From positions 3,348,001 to 3,412,000 of the forward strand of contig NZ_CP019420.1 in the NCBI RefSeq assembly GCF_001984215.1: DNA of 64,000 nucleotides, written 5' to 3'. Shown here one piece after another: positions 1 through 8,316 of the stretch (its first letter is position 1; the number at the start of each line of letters is the position of its first letter). Under the pieces are notes generated by a model. That model ran no database searches and was not told the origin of the DNA. It worked only from the letters and a program-made list of their open reading frames with translations. A program made the translations under genes and the position numbers. Source of the DNA: Mycobacterium sp. MS1601. Its GTDB lineage: Bacteria > Actinomycetota > Actinomycetes > Mycobacteriales > Mycobacteriaceae.

Positions 1-1025
1 GCCACATCGGCGGCACGGATGAGGGCATCCAGAGTGGCCATGTGGGTGTCGGGGGCGCAGCGGTTGAACGGCGCACTGGCGGTGCCGATGCTGGCGGTGA
101 TCGGAAACGGAATGTCGGCGATGGCCTGCCGTAGGCGTTCGGCGAGCACCGCCGGATCTCCGACGGCACCGATGTCGACGATGACGAATTCCTCGCCGCC
201 GACACGGCCGATCACCGCGGTCTCGGGACATTGTTCGCGCAGGGCCGTACCCACCGCGGCCAGCGCCTGATCGCCGGCGGCATGGCCGCGGGTGTCGTTG
301 AGGTTCTTGAAGTTGTCCAGGTCGACGAGTAGGACGACGATGCAGGCGCTGCCGTCGCCGTGGTCGCGGACCAGCAGTTCGTAGGCGGTGTGCCCGAAGG
401 CCCGGCGGTTCAGCAGGCCGGTGAGCGGGTCGTGTCCCGAGGTGCGCAAATCAGTGCGCAGTGCGTGCGTCAGCGAGTGGATGCCAAACGGCACCCCGAC
501 GTTGAGGCCGAGGACGATGAGCGCCGCCGACGCTGTCATGGCGATATCGCCGGTGTCCGTCAGCAGGCGGAACGCGGAGACAGTGGCGCATGTCATGGCG
601 ATGACGAAGTTGAAACTCACCAGGGCAAGAGTGTGAAAGTGCGCGACAAACCCGCCGATGACAGCGAACGTGGTGCAGCCCATCAACGCCGTGTAGGGGT
701 CGGACTGGGCCGAGCATGAAGCGGCGATCGACGCTGACGCAAGGCCGGCGAACGCCGTCGACTGCCGTCGGGTGGGCCACCGTCGCAGCCACAGCAACGC
801 GCCTGCCACGCCCACGACGGAGGCGACCAGGGACATGGTGATGGTGACCGCACTGTTCGGGCCCGCGGGGCTGAGCAACAGGGCCAGCGGTACCGCCGCC
901 AGTGCGAACGTGAAGATGACGGTGGTGGTCCGCCACTGAGTCTGCAACCCGCGGTCGTTGATGTAGGCGGTGAACCAGTCGAACTGGTCGGGGTGCTGCC
1001 ACCACCGGTGGCTGAGGCGATCCAT
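1..1025 (-). CDS. Membrane-anchored GGDEF-domain protein (probable diguanylate cyclase), partial at the window edge
   Basis: The reading frame opens with ATG at 1025 on the minus strand and runs off the left edge, so the C-terminus is missing. The first ~190 residues hold several hydrophobic segments, consistent with a membrane sensor region. A GGDEF domain follows: DPLTGLLNRRAF, then VDLDNFKNLNDTRGHAAGD, then the catalytic motif as GGEEF inside GRVGGEEFVIV. GGEEF is an accepted active variant, so synthesis of cyclic di-GMP from two GTP is likely. The inhibitory RxxD site that often sits just before the motif is not present (PETA there). The stimulus is not evident. It lies downstream of the GAP-family gene on the same strand, 80 bases apart. 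Confidence 0.88.
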   Translation of the reverse strand, partial: MDRLSHRWWQHPDQFDWFTAYINDRGLQTQWRTTTVIFTFALAAVPLALLLSPAGPNSAVTITMSLVASVVGVAGALLWLRRWPTRRQSTAFAGLASASIAASCSAQSDPYTALMGCTTFAVIGGFVAHFHTLALVSFNFVIAMTCATVSAFRLLTDTGDIAMTASAALIVLGLNVGVPFGIHSLTHALRTDLRTSGHDPLTGLLNRRAFGHTAYELLVRDHGDGSACIVVLLVDLDNFKNLNDTRGHAAGDQALAAVGTALREQCPETAVIGRVGGEEFVIVDIGAVGDPAVLAERLRQAIADIPFPITASIGTASAPFNRCAPDTHMATLDALIRAADV

Positions 1026-1105
1026 CGTGGCCTTCTCCAGAAGCACGGCCCCCGCCATCCATTTCTACCGCCGCGACAATAACAGGGGTGTGCCGGCCAG
1101 CCGGC

Positions 1106-1774
1106 TCACAGGCCGTGAATCCCCTTGTAGAGCACCATGACGCCGATCACCACCAGGATGCCCGCCACCAGAACGGCGTTGTACTTCTCCATCCAGGCCT
1201 TCACCTGCGCCAGCGCGGGATCCAGCTTCGACCCCCATGCCGCGTACGCCAGGATGGGCAGCGCCACGGTGGACCCGGCCAACACAACGAAAACGACGAC
1301 GGCAGCAGGGATGCCCGCGCCGAGGCCGGAGGTACCGATCGCCAGGCCCGCGGCCGCACAGATGAACAGCACCTTGGGGTTGACCACTGTGAGCAGGGCG
1401 CCGATCACCAATGCCTTGGCCGGTCCGGCCTCGGCGATGTGCCGGGTCCCCGGCATCTCGTGGGGTCTGCTGTGCCGCGTCACCCAGCGGAAGATGCCGA
1501 ACACGATCAGCGCGGCACCCACCACGATCCGGATCCAGGAGGCCCACGCCGGAGGCTGACCGCCCATTCCGCCGAGCAGGCCGGAAATCCCGACGAACAG
1601 CGAGGTCAACACCGCCAAGGCCGCCATCCACCCAGCCAGGAACGCCAGACCGGTGGGTTTCGGCCGGGCCGTGTGCAGCACCAGTACGGCCGGAATGATC
1701 GACAGCGGTGACAGCGCCACCACCATCGAGAGCGGAATCAGTTCCGCCAGCGCTGAGCCCCAGCTGTTAGCCAC
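1106..1774 (-). CDS. GAP/Sap family (sulfolipid-addressing type) integral membrane protein
   Basis: 222 residues with about six hydrophobic segments, beginning ELIPLSMVVALSPLSIIP and including VVNPKVLFICAAAGLAIG. This layout matches the mycobacterial GAP/Sap family (LysE-like fold), whose known members help move surface lipids such as sulfolipid or glycopeptidolipids across the membrane. The transported lipid cannot be read from the sequence and there is no lipid biosynthesis gene beside it. The chosen start is GTG at 1774. A LysE-type exporter role is the main alternative. Confidence 0.75.
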   Translation of the reverse strand: MANSWGSALAELIPLSMVVALSPLSIIPAVLVLHTARPKPTGLAFLAGWMAALAVLTSLFVGISGLLGGMGGQPPAWASWIRIVVGAALIVFGIFRWVTRHSRPHEMPGTRHIAEAGPAKALVIGALLTVVNPKVLFICAAAGLAIGTSGLGAGIPAAVVVFVVLAGSTVALPILAYAAWGSKLDPALAQVKAWMEKYNAVLVAGILVVIGVMVLYKGIHGL

Positions 1775-1923
1775 GCCATGAAACTAGCGAATGACGTCGA
1801 CGTTCGCGCATGACATCGCGGTCCAGTGCGGGAACAGCTGGTGAATCGGTTTGCTGATACGGCACTGCGGAGCATCCCGGGAGTCGGTAGTCTGCGGGCA
1901 CCGTCGGCAACAGGGGAGTGCTT

Positions 1924-3333
1924 GTGAGTCAGGTTCATCTCGGCCACATCCTGCACATCGGCGGCAACCCAGCCGTGGACGCTGCGGCCGAGGCCTTGGT
2001 CTCCATACCCGATGGTGCTCTGCTGGTCGACGACGACGGCAGGATCACCTTCTGCGGACGGCGTTCCGATCTGCCCGACGATGACGGGCTGGCTCAGGTG
2101 CACGATCACCGGCCGGGCTTCCTGCTGCCCGGTTTCGTGGACACCCACATTCACTTCCCGCAGACCTACTCCGGGGACTCCTACGGCGGCGGCCAGCTTC
2201 TGGAGTGGCTCAATTCCTGTATTTTCCCCGCGGAGTCCCGCTTCGCCGATCCGGAGTTCGCCCAGCGAGCGGCCGTCGAGTTCTGTGACCGCCGGATTGC
2301 GGCGGGCACCACCGCGGCAATGGTGTTCGGTTCGGCGTTCCCGCACGCTCAGGACGCGTTGTTCACCGAGACCCACAAGCGAGGGCTGCGGATTGTGAGC
2401 GGCCGAGGTATCCAGACCGTGGGGCCGGACTCGGCCGCCGCGCTGATCACCTCGGAGGATGACGCCATCCGGTTGACCCGTGAAGAGATCGACAAGTGGC
2501 ACGCCGCCGACACCGGTGACGTCGGCACAGCCTTGCTGCACGTGGCCATCGTTCCGAGATTCTCCCTGTCGGTCACCGTCGAGACGCTGAAAAGCCTTGG
2601 CGAACTGTATGACTCGGTGCGCGACCGCGGTGTCTACGTGCACACCCATCTCAACGAGAACAACCGCCCGGGCACAGGTGAAGTGGCCAGCGTGATCGAG
2701 AGCTACCAGGTGGACTCGTACCTGGACACCTACGATGGCAAGTTCCTGCCGGGGTCGGCAGTGGGGGGCAAGACCCTGCTGGGTCGGCGCACCATCTTGG
2801 CCCACGCTGTGCACTGCCAGGACGGGGAATTGGCGCGGATGGCCGAGACCGGTACCTCCATCTCGCATTGCCCGGTGTCCCAACTATTCCTCGGGTCGGG
2901 CACCATGCCGTGGAAGAGAACCGTGGCCTCGGGGGTGAACATCGCCGCCGGAACCGATTTCGGCGGCGGCGACGAATGGCTGATACCGCGGGTGTTGGGC
3001 GATGCGTTCAAGGTGCACATCAGCGAACCCGGCGACGACGGAGTATCCATGCATCCCGCCGAGATGCTGTTCTTGGGCACTCTGGCCGGTGCCAGGGCTC
3101 TGGACATGGAGGACCGCTTCGGTAACTTCGACGTCGGCAAGGAGGCCGACCTGGTGGTGGTGGATCCGCCCGAGTGCCGGCACTCGATGCGGCGCTACGG
3201 TACGGCGTGCGCTCTCATGAACCCGAAATGGCACGGGACCAGCTGCTTTTCGCGTTGCTCATGGGTTTGCGCGAGGACGCCATCGCCGAAGTTTACGTGC
3301 GCGGCAGGCGGGTGTCGGGGGGTTAGCACATGA
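1924..3333 (+). CDS. Guanine-deaminase-like amidohydrolase with an apparent C-terminal frameshift
   Basis: Zinc amidohydrolase of the guanine deaminase/chlorohydrolase type. PGFVDTHIHFPQT supplies the HxH metal pair, HTHLNEN and LAHAVHC the further histidines, and AAGTDFGG the catalytic aspartate. The likely reaction is hydrolytic deamination of a purine or related ring. GTG at 1924 is preferred over GTG at 1918 because GGGGAG then lies at a normal distance. The tail after about residue 418 looks wrong in this frame. The next frame reads ALDAALRYGVRSHEP and later GLREDAIAEVYVRGRRV before TAG at 3324-3326, so one base appears lost near 3176. As read, the frame ends at 3333 and overlaps the next ATG. 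Function is intact only if the shift is a sequence error. Confidence 0.8.
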   Translation: MSQVHLGHILHIGGNPAVDAAAEALVSIPDGALLVDDDGRITFCGRRSDLPDDDGLAQVHDHRPGFLLPGFVDTHIHFPQTYSGDSYGGGQLLEWLNSCIFPAESRFADPEFAQRAAVEFCDRRIAAGTTAAMVFGSAFPHAQDALFTETHKRGLRIVSGRGIQTVGPDSAAALITSEDDAIRLTREEIDKWHAADTGDVGTALLHVAIVPRFSLSVTVETLKSLGELYDSVRDRGVYVHTHLNENNRPGTGEVASVIESYQVDSYLDTYDGKFLPGSAVGGKTLLGRRTILAHAVHCQDGELARMAETGTSISHCPVSQLFLGSGTMPWKRTVASGVNIAAGTDFGGGDEWLIPRVLGDAFKVHISEPGDDGVSMHPAEMLFLGTLAGARALDMEDRFGNFDVGKEADLVVVDPPECRHSMRRYGTACALMNPKWHGTSCFSRCSWVCARTPSPKFTCAAGGCRGVST

Positions 3334-4280
3334 CCGCTGCCATCGTTGTCAGCGTGTTCCACCCGGCGGCCGACGGTTCGGCTTTCGACGCGTGGACCGC
3401 CGAGTTGATCGCGTGCGCGCAGGCCGCCGACGGGTTCCGGTCCGGACGTGCCTCACTGCACACCAGCAGGCAATTGGACTGGGCGGTGGCCATCACCTTC
3501 GAGGACGAAGACCTGCTGCATGCCTGGCTGGACAGCACTGAGCGAGCTGGGTCTCTGCGCAACGGTTCGGACCGGGGATACCGCCTGCGGACCACGGACA
3601 TCGTGATGGTGGACGGCAAACCCGCACCCACCGGGGTCGGGGCCTTCCGACAGGTGGTCGCCGAGGGCAAGGAAGACGAGTTCGTGGCAGCGCAGCGCGG
3701 ACTGAACGAAGCCAGCGCCGAGTACCCGGGATTCGAAGGTGCCGGGCTGTTTCCGCCCGTCGCCGGTGACGAGTGGTTGTCAATGGTGCGATACCGCACG
3801 GCCGAACAGCTTGGTGTATGGAGTGATTCGGCCGAGCGGGCCTCGGCGCTGGCTCCGATGCGTCGAGCGCTCACCACAGAGTTCGCTCCGCTGACTTCCA
3901 CCACCCCCTTCGCGACCACCGTGCGCATCGAGAACGGCCGTACCCTGATGACGCCGAACTGGAAGTCGGCCATGATGGTGCTGCTGGTGCTCTATCCGAC
4001 CGTGATGCTGCTGTCGCGTTTCGTGGGACCGGTTTTCGACGGGTGGGGCGCACAGCCCTGGCTGGCACTGTGGCTGAGCCAGGTGCTGAGTATCTCGCTG
4101 ATGCAGTGGTGGCTGATGCCGTGGGCCACCCGGCCGTTCACCCGATGGCTGGATCCAGTGGACGGCAGAGGAACTCGGATCAGTGTGCTGGGTGCTGTCG
4201 TGGTGCTGGCCGGATACGCGGTGACGCTGGCGCTGTTTTCGACGGTGCACTGGCTGCAGTACTGGGACTACAACACCTGA
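3330..4280 (+). CDS. Tandem ABM-domain protein with a C-terminal membrane region
   Basis: 316 residues. Residues ~1-95 and ~100-200 each look like an antibiotic biosynthesis monooxygenase (ABM) ferredoxin-like domain: FRSGRASLHTSRQLDWAVAITFED in the first, GFEGAGLFPP and WLSMVRYRT in the second. The last ~110 residues contain three hydrophobic helices (MMVLLVLYPTVMLLSRFVG, SQVLSISLMQWWLM, VLGAVVVLAGYAVTLALF), so the ABM pair is probably held at the inner membrane. ABM domains act as cofactor-free monooxygenases, haem-degrading enzymes or stress proteins. No residue here decides between them. The start overlaps the end of the amidohydrolase gene, suggesting co-transcription. Confidence 0.75.
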   Translation: MTAAIVVSVFHPAADGSAFDAWTAELIACAQAADGFRSGRASLHTSRQLDWAVAITFEDEDLLHAWLDSTERAGSLRNGSDRGYRLRTTDIVMVDGKPAPTGVGAFRQVVAEGKEDEFVAAQRGLNEASAEYPGFEGAGLFPPVAGDEWLSMVRYRTAEQLGVWSDSAERASALAPMRRALTTEFAPLTSTTPFATTVRIENGRTLMTPNWKSAMMVLLVLYPTVMLLSRFVGPVFDGWGAQPWLALWLSQVLSISLMQWWLMPWATRPFTRWLDPVDGRGTRISVLGAVVVLAGYAVTLALFSTVHWLQYWDYNT

Positions 4281-4283
4281 CCG

Positions 4284-4979
4284 TCAGGGCGCGTCGTCGG
4301 CCAGGCTCTCCGCGATCTGGGTGCGGCCGCCGTCGAGGTGGTGGCGCAGCAGTTCCACACACTGCTGATCGCCGGCCGCCCACGCGTCGAAGATCTGTTG
4401 ATGCTCCACCACACCGCGGGGGGCCACCACCGGGTGGCGGTACATCCGGACCAGGTAGCGCTGCACGGCCTGCCAGACCGGTTCGAGGGTGCGCCGCGAG
4501 ACCACCGTGGTGGCGGGCAGGACGAGCGCGGCGTGGAAATCGCGATGGGCGTTCTGGAAGGCCACTGGATCGGTCGCCGGATCCAGGTCCGACATCGCCT
4601 CCAGCGCACGCCGTGCCACCTCGACGTCGGCAGCCGACCTTTGTGTGCATGACCGTGCTATCAGCGCGGTCTCCAGAATCAATCGCAGGTCGTAGAGTCC
4701 GTCGATCTCTGCGGCGCTGAGGTCCGTGACGCGTGCGCCATGATTGGGCACGTTCTGGATCAGCCCTTCGCCCTCCAGCGATCGCAGCGCTTCCCGGACC
4801 GGGATGTGAGACACGCTGTAGCGCCGCCGGATGTCGTCGACCACGATCCGGGAGCCGGGCTCCAGATCGTTGGACAGGATGCGAGCCCGCAGCGCCGTCA
4901 CCAGTCGCTGGGTGACGGTGGTGGCCCCGGCGTCAGGAGCCTTGTCCCTGGGGCGCCGGAGGTTCTCGGTGGCAGGCAT
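4284..4979 (-). CDS. GntR-family (FCD subfamily) transcriptional regulator
   Basis: 231 residues. An N-terminal winged helix is seen at ~20-85 (TVTQRLVTALRARILSNDL, then YSVSHIPVREALRSLEGEGLI, typical of GntR). It is followed by an all-helical FCD ligand domain at ~95-220 with the metal-site pattern DLRLILE, NAHRDFHAALV and HQQIFDAW. FCD regulators generally repress catabolic genes and are released by small carboxylic acids. It sits just downstream of, and on the same strand as, the oxygenase gene at 5040-6017, 60 bases apart, so it is the leading candidate to control that gene through the AT-rich palindrome at 6056-6072. Ligand unknown. Confidence 0.88.
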   Translation of the reverse strand: MPATENLRRPRDKAPDAGATTVTQRLVTALRARILSNDLEPGSRIVVDDIRRRYSVSHIPVREALRSLEGEGLIQNVPNHGARVTDLSAAEIDGLYDLRLILETALIARSCTQRSAADVEVARRALEAMSDLDPATDPVAFQNAHRDFHAALVLPATTVVSRRTLEPVWQAVQRYLVRMYRHPVVAPRGVVEHQQIFDAWAAGDQQCVELLRHHLDGGRTQIAESLADDAP

Positions 4980-5039
4980 CTTCGTATGATAAATGCGCTC
5001 GCCAGGTGCGGGCTCGGTCTTGACGCGGTGAGCGAACGG

Positions 5040-6017
5040 CTACTTCTTGACTTCGGACATCCGGTGCTTGCCCCAGTCACGCCACATGATCGGGGCGTAC
5101 TTGGGTGCTTCACCGGGTTCGAGGCAGGTGGGGATGGTCTCGATGATCGCGTCGAGGTTGGGATGCTGGAAGAATGGCACGGAGATCCGTTCGGAACCAG
5201 CTTCGGCTTCCTCGGTGTTGCGCACGCGGTGCATGGTGGCAACCCAGCGGTCGTTGGTCCAATTGGCAAGCATGTCACCGAGATTGACGATAAAGGTGCC
5301 GGGGATTGCCGGTACCCGCAGCCAAGAGCCATCTCGACGCAGGACCTCGAGCCCACCCAGGTCGTTCTCCTGGTACAAGATGGTGAAGGCCCCGAAGTCG
5401 GTATGTGCGTGCAGGCGTTGCTGTCCGGCCAGCGGTGCGGAGTCCTGGGCCGGGTAGTAGTTGCCCAGGAGGTACGAACTCTGTCGCGAGAATTTGTCCT
5501 CGAACCAGTTCTCCGGGAGATCCAGCGCCAGGGCGGCGATCCGCATCAGGTAGTCACCCAGGTCGCGGACGCGGTCGAGGTAAGTGCGCCAAGCATTCTG
5601 GAAGTCAGCCGGTTCGCCCGGCCAGATGTTGGGTTCGAACTCGGCGGCGAATTCTTCGCTGTAGCCGGCGGTACGCATATCGTCAGCGGTGTCGAAAAGC
5701 GACACCTGGAAACCCTCTTTGAGATCCGGTGGGCCGTCCTGGTAGCGCGACTTGGCGGTGAAACCGCGGAACTGGTTGTCGAAGGGGGAGCGGTAGCGCT
5801 CCTTTGCCTCCGTCGGTAGATGGAAGAACGTGCGGGTGGCTTCGAGCATCGGGGTGATCACATCGTCGCCGATGCCATGCCCGCCGATCACGAGGAAGCC
5901 GAGATCTGCACAGGCCGAACCGAATTCGTCGACGACAGTCTGGTCGATGGCGGGTTCGCCGGCGCGGACGTCGATCACAGGGATGGCGCCGGGGCCGGCT
6001 TTGAGCGTGGCGGTCAC
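5040..6017 (-). CDS. 2-oxoglutarate/Fe(II)-dependent oxygenase, isopenicillin-N-synthase-like family
   Basis: 325 residues, normal length for the family. The N-terminal half carries the DIOX_N region (IPVIDVRAG and GFLVIGGHGI). The core has HxD at 205/207 (HAHTDFGAFTIL), the distal iron histidine at 263 (TMHRVRN) and the RxS co-substrate motif at 277/279 (RISVPFF). All Fe(II) and 2-oxoglutarate ligands are therefore present. It probably hydroxylates or dealkylates the substrate of cluster 1. It stands alone on the minus strand with a perfect AT-rich palindrome 39-55 bases before its ATG, so its expression is likely tightly controlled. Substrate not deducible. Confidence 0.88.
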   Translation of the reverse strand: MTATLKAGPGAIPVIDVRAGEPAIDQTVVDEFGSACADLGFLVIGGHGIGDDVITPMLEATRTFFHLPTEAKERYRSPFDNQFRGFTAKSRYQDGPPDLKEGFQVSLFDTADDMRTAGYSEEFAAEFEPNIWPGEPADFQNAWRTYLDRVRDLGDYLMRIAALALDLPENWFEDKFSRQSSYLLGNYYPAQDSAPLAGQQRLHAHTDFGAFTILYQENDLGGLEVLRRDGSWLRVPAIPGTFIVNLGDMLANWTNDRWVATMHRVRNTEEAEAGSERISVPFFQHPNLDAIIETIPTCLEPGEAPKYAPIMWRDWGKHRMSEVKK

Positions 6018-6055
6018 GGGAGCTTCGATCCTTTCAGATGGGACGTTCGGGAATC

Positions 6056-6072
6056 AGATTATATTATAATCT
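6056..6072. promoter_or_regulatory. AT-rich perfect palindrome, probable operator of the oxygenase gene
   Basis: AGATTATA-T-TATAATCT: two perfect 8-base arms around one base, made almost entirely of A and T in a GC-rich region. It lies 39-55 bases upstream of the minus-strand ATG at 6017. The position suits a repressor or activator site for the neighbouring GntR or XRE-cupin protein. Which protein binds it is not shown by the sequence. Confidence 0.55.
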
Positions 6073-6102
6073 TTGGAAGCGCACCTCGATCGGCTGATTG
6101 CC

Positions 6103-6137
6103 TTTCGAGAGGTGCTGTCAGGCAGCACTTCTCGAAA
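6103..6137 (-). terminator. Stem-loop directly after the XRE-cupin gene
   Basis: Arms TTTCGAGAGGTGCTG (6103-6117) and CAGCACTTCTCGAAA (6123-6137) pair over 15 positions with a single G/A difference that can wobble in RNA, around the loop TCAGG. It abuts the stop of the minus-strand regulator gene at 6138. There is no run of T after it, so if it terminates transcription it is of the U-tract-poor kind common in mycobacteria. Confidence 0.5.
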
Positions 6138-6773
6138 TCAGTGACCGTACTGTTGATGTGCCGGCAGTCGGACGACCAGGAGCACGTGCGACATCGCGGC
6201 ACTGTTGTTGGCGAACCGGTGTGGCGATTCGGCGTCCAGGCGGATCGAGTCGCCCTCGCCGAGTTCGAAAGTGTCGTCGTTGATGTGCACGGTGAGTTCG
6301 CCGGTCTGCACGGTCACGACTTCCTGGCCCTCGTGGCGGACGAACTCGTCACCGGTATGCGCACCCGGTTCCAGTTGCAGGGCGGCAACTTCCAGGCCGT
6401 GCTCGCGGCTGCGCTGGATGATCCGGCGGGTGACACCGGGGCCGATCGCCAGCCGTGGCTGCTCGTCCAGACGCACCAGTGAGGAGTCCGGGGTGGAGGC
6501 CGGGTGGAAGAGATCGCCGACCGCGACACCAAGGGCCGAGGCCACCGCGACCAGGGAGCCGACCGACACCCCGGTCTTGCCGCGCTCGAGCATGGAGAGC
6601 ATCGACACGCTCAGGCCGGTGGAGGCGGCGATGTCGACGAGGGTGAGTCCCTTCTCGATCCGGTTGCGCCGGATCTCCGAACCCAGCCGGCGCGTGGCGA
6701 TCTCCGAGATCGACTGTGGCGAGCCTGGCCCACCCAAGGGTGTCGTGCTCTCCAACGTCATGTACGCCCCCAA
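6138..6773 (-). CDS. XRE-family regulator with a C-terminal cupin domain
   Basis: 211 residues. A Cro/CI helix-turn-helix lies at ~30-85 (RRNRIEKGLTLVDIAASTGL and LSMLERGKTGVSVGSL). A cupin follows at ~125-205 (EPGAHTGDEFVRHEGQE and LGEGDSIRLDAESPHRFAN). Proteins of this build sense a small ligand in the cupin and repress nearby catabolic or transport genes. It diverges from the FAD monooxygenase gene across a 295-base AT-richer gap and so probably controls the 7-18.6 kb gene run and itself. The ATG at 6760, giving MTLESTTPL, is another possible start. Confidence 0.88.
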   Translation of the reverse strand: MGAYMTLESTTPLGGPGSPQSISEIATRRLGSEIRRNRIEKGLTLVDIAASTGLSVSMLSMLERGKTGVSVGSLVAVASALGVAVGDLFHPASTPDSSLVRLDEQPRLAIGPGVTRRIIQRSREHGLEVAALQLEPGAHTGDEFVRHEGQEVVTVQTGELTVHINDDTFELGEGDSIRLDAESPHRFANNSAAMSHVLLVVRLPAHQQYGH

Positions 6774-7068
6774 AACTGATGTCCGCAGATCCCTTCAATC
6801 TGACTGTCACTGCATTGTGCACTGCCGGGGTAAGCCTGTCACAACTTCAACCAGTCGTCCCCTTCAACCTGCGGATTTGCCTGGTGGTCACAGTCGTAAT
6901 GAAGTTTTTACAGTATTCCAGGGGCTTTGGTCCCCGATCGTGATTACAGTCTGACTCAACTTCTTGGGGATGACCCCCAAGGGGCCGGCAATGAGTAACA
7001 CGCCGACAGCGTCTGTCCGGCGTCGGCCGTCAGCGTCTGCGAGCACGGCCTCACAACAAGGAGTCTTG
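6774..7068. promoter_or_regulatory. Divergent promoter region between the XRE-cupin regulator and cluster 1
   Basis: About 295 bases without a convincing gene, less GC-rich than the genes around it. It contains the inverted repeat CTTGGGG-ATGAC-CCCCAAG at 6963-6981 and the looser GGGG...CCCC pair near 6920-6935. The region should hold the promoters for both directions and the regulator's binding sites. An upstream in-frame extension to 6964 of the monooxygenase gene is open but lacks a good ribosome site. Confidence 0.5.
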
Positions 7069-8277
7069 GTGTCTGAAGGCAAGATCGTCATTGTCGGTGC
7101 GGGTATTGGTGGGTTGGTGCTCACTCTGGCCTTGCAGCGCGTTGGGATCGAGGTGGAGGTTTACGAGGCGGCTGAGTCTCTTGATGAGGTGGGTGCGGGG
7201 GTGGCGTTGTGGTCGAACGCGACTCGGTTGTTGCATGGTTTGGGTTTGGAGGAGGAGTTGGCTGAGTTCGGTTCTGAGCCGACTCAGTTGATCATCCGTG
7301 ACGGTGTCGATGGCACCGACATCATTCGGCACGAACTGACGGAGAACAACTGGTACCGCAACGAATTCGGTGCTCCTTACTACGGGATCCACCGCAGGAG
7401 CTTTCAGAAGATCCTCGCCGATCGGGTGAAGCCTGGGACGATCAATCTGGGGCACCGGCTGGTCGGTATCGAGCGTGTCGACGCCGGTGTCACCCGCTTG
7501 CGGTGGGCCAACGGCAGCAGCACCGATGCCGGCCTGGTGGTGGGCGCCGACGGTATCCGTTCGGTGGTGCGGTCCTGGATGTACGACGGCCTGGACTACA
7601 CGATGTTCTCCAAGACCAGTGGGTTCCGTGGCGTGGTGCCGCTGGCTGACCTCAAGGAGCTGCCTGATCCGACGGCCACTCAGTTCTGGGTCGGCGACGG
7701 AAAGCACTTTCTGCACTTCCCGATCGGTCCCGACTACACCCACGCCACCTTCCTGGCCGTCGTGGAGGACCCGAAGATCTGGACCAACCCCTCTGGTTCC
7801 CGGGTCAGCTGTACCCCGCAGGATGCGGTGGCACCGTTCCTGGATTGGCACCCGGCGATCGCTGAGATGATCAACGCCGCTGCGCCCGACGAGCGGTGGG
7901 GACTGTTCGGTGTCGGCCCCATGCCCACTTGGGTGAAGGACAACGTGGTGCTGCTGGGCGACGCCGCTCATGGCCTGCTGCCGCACCACGGCCAGGGCGC
8001 CAACCAGTGTGTGGAGGACGCGATCATCCTGGCTGATCTGCTGGCCGAGCCCAGTGAGGCCAGCCAGGCGCAGCGTTTGCAGCGGTACTGCGATCTGCGA
8101 ATGGATCGTGCGCAGCGAGTGCAGAAAATTTCGTGGGTCAGCAACCGGTTGTTCCACCTGCCTGCCGGCCCCGAGATCCCGGTCCGCGACGCGACGTTCA
8201 AGAACCTCTACAACAACGTCCGTTGGATCCACGAGTACGACGCCAGCACCGCAGTCGCGCTGCCCACCACCGTCTGA
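7069..8277 (+). CDS. FAD-dependent aromatic-ring monooxygenase (salicylate/hydroxynicotinate hydroxylase type)
   Basis: 402 residues from GTG 7069, chosen because AAGGAG lies just upstream at 7059-7063 and the protein then opens with IVIVGAGIGGLVLTLAL, the FAD dinucleotide fold. VVGADGIRSVVR is the middle DG-type motif. GDAAHGLLPHHGQGANQCVED binds the FAD ribityl and flavin. This is class A flavoprotein monooxygenase architecture: NAD(P)H-dependent hydroxylation of an aromatic or heteroaromatic ring. Relatives act on salicylate, 6-hydroxynicotinate, urate or pyridine carboxylates. Some pyridine-type members also open the ring. It is the first gene of the run 7.1-18.6 kb, and the hydrolases after it suggest its product is opened and hydrolysed. 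Confidence 0.88.
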   Translation: MSEGKIVIVGAGIGGLVLTLALQRVGIEVEVYEAAESLDEVGAGVALWSNATRLLHGLGLEEELAEFGSEPTQLIIRDGVDGTDIIRHELTENNWYRNEFGAPYYGIHRRSFQKILADRVKPGTINLGHRLVGIERVDAGVTRLRWANGSSTDAGLVVGADGIRSVVRSWMYDGLDYTMFSKTSGFRGVVPLADLKELPDPTATQFWVGDGKHFLHFPIGPDYTHATFLAVVEDPKIWTNPSGSRVSCTPQDAVAPFLDWHPAIAEMINAAAPDERWGLFGVGPMPTWVKDNVVLLGDAAHGLLPHHGQGANQCVEDAIILADLLAEPSEASQAQRLQRYCDLRMDRAQRVQKISWVSNRLFHLPAGPEIPVRDATFKNLYNNVRWIHEYDASTAVALPTTV

Positions 8278-8316
8278 CCCCCTTATCCCGTTACCAGCCC
8301 GACGAGGAGCACTCCC

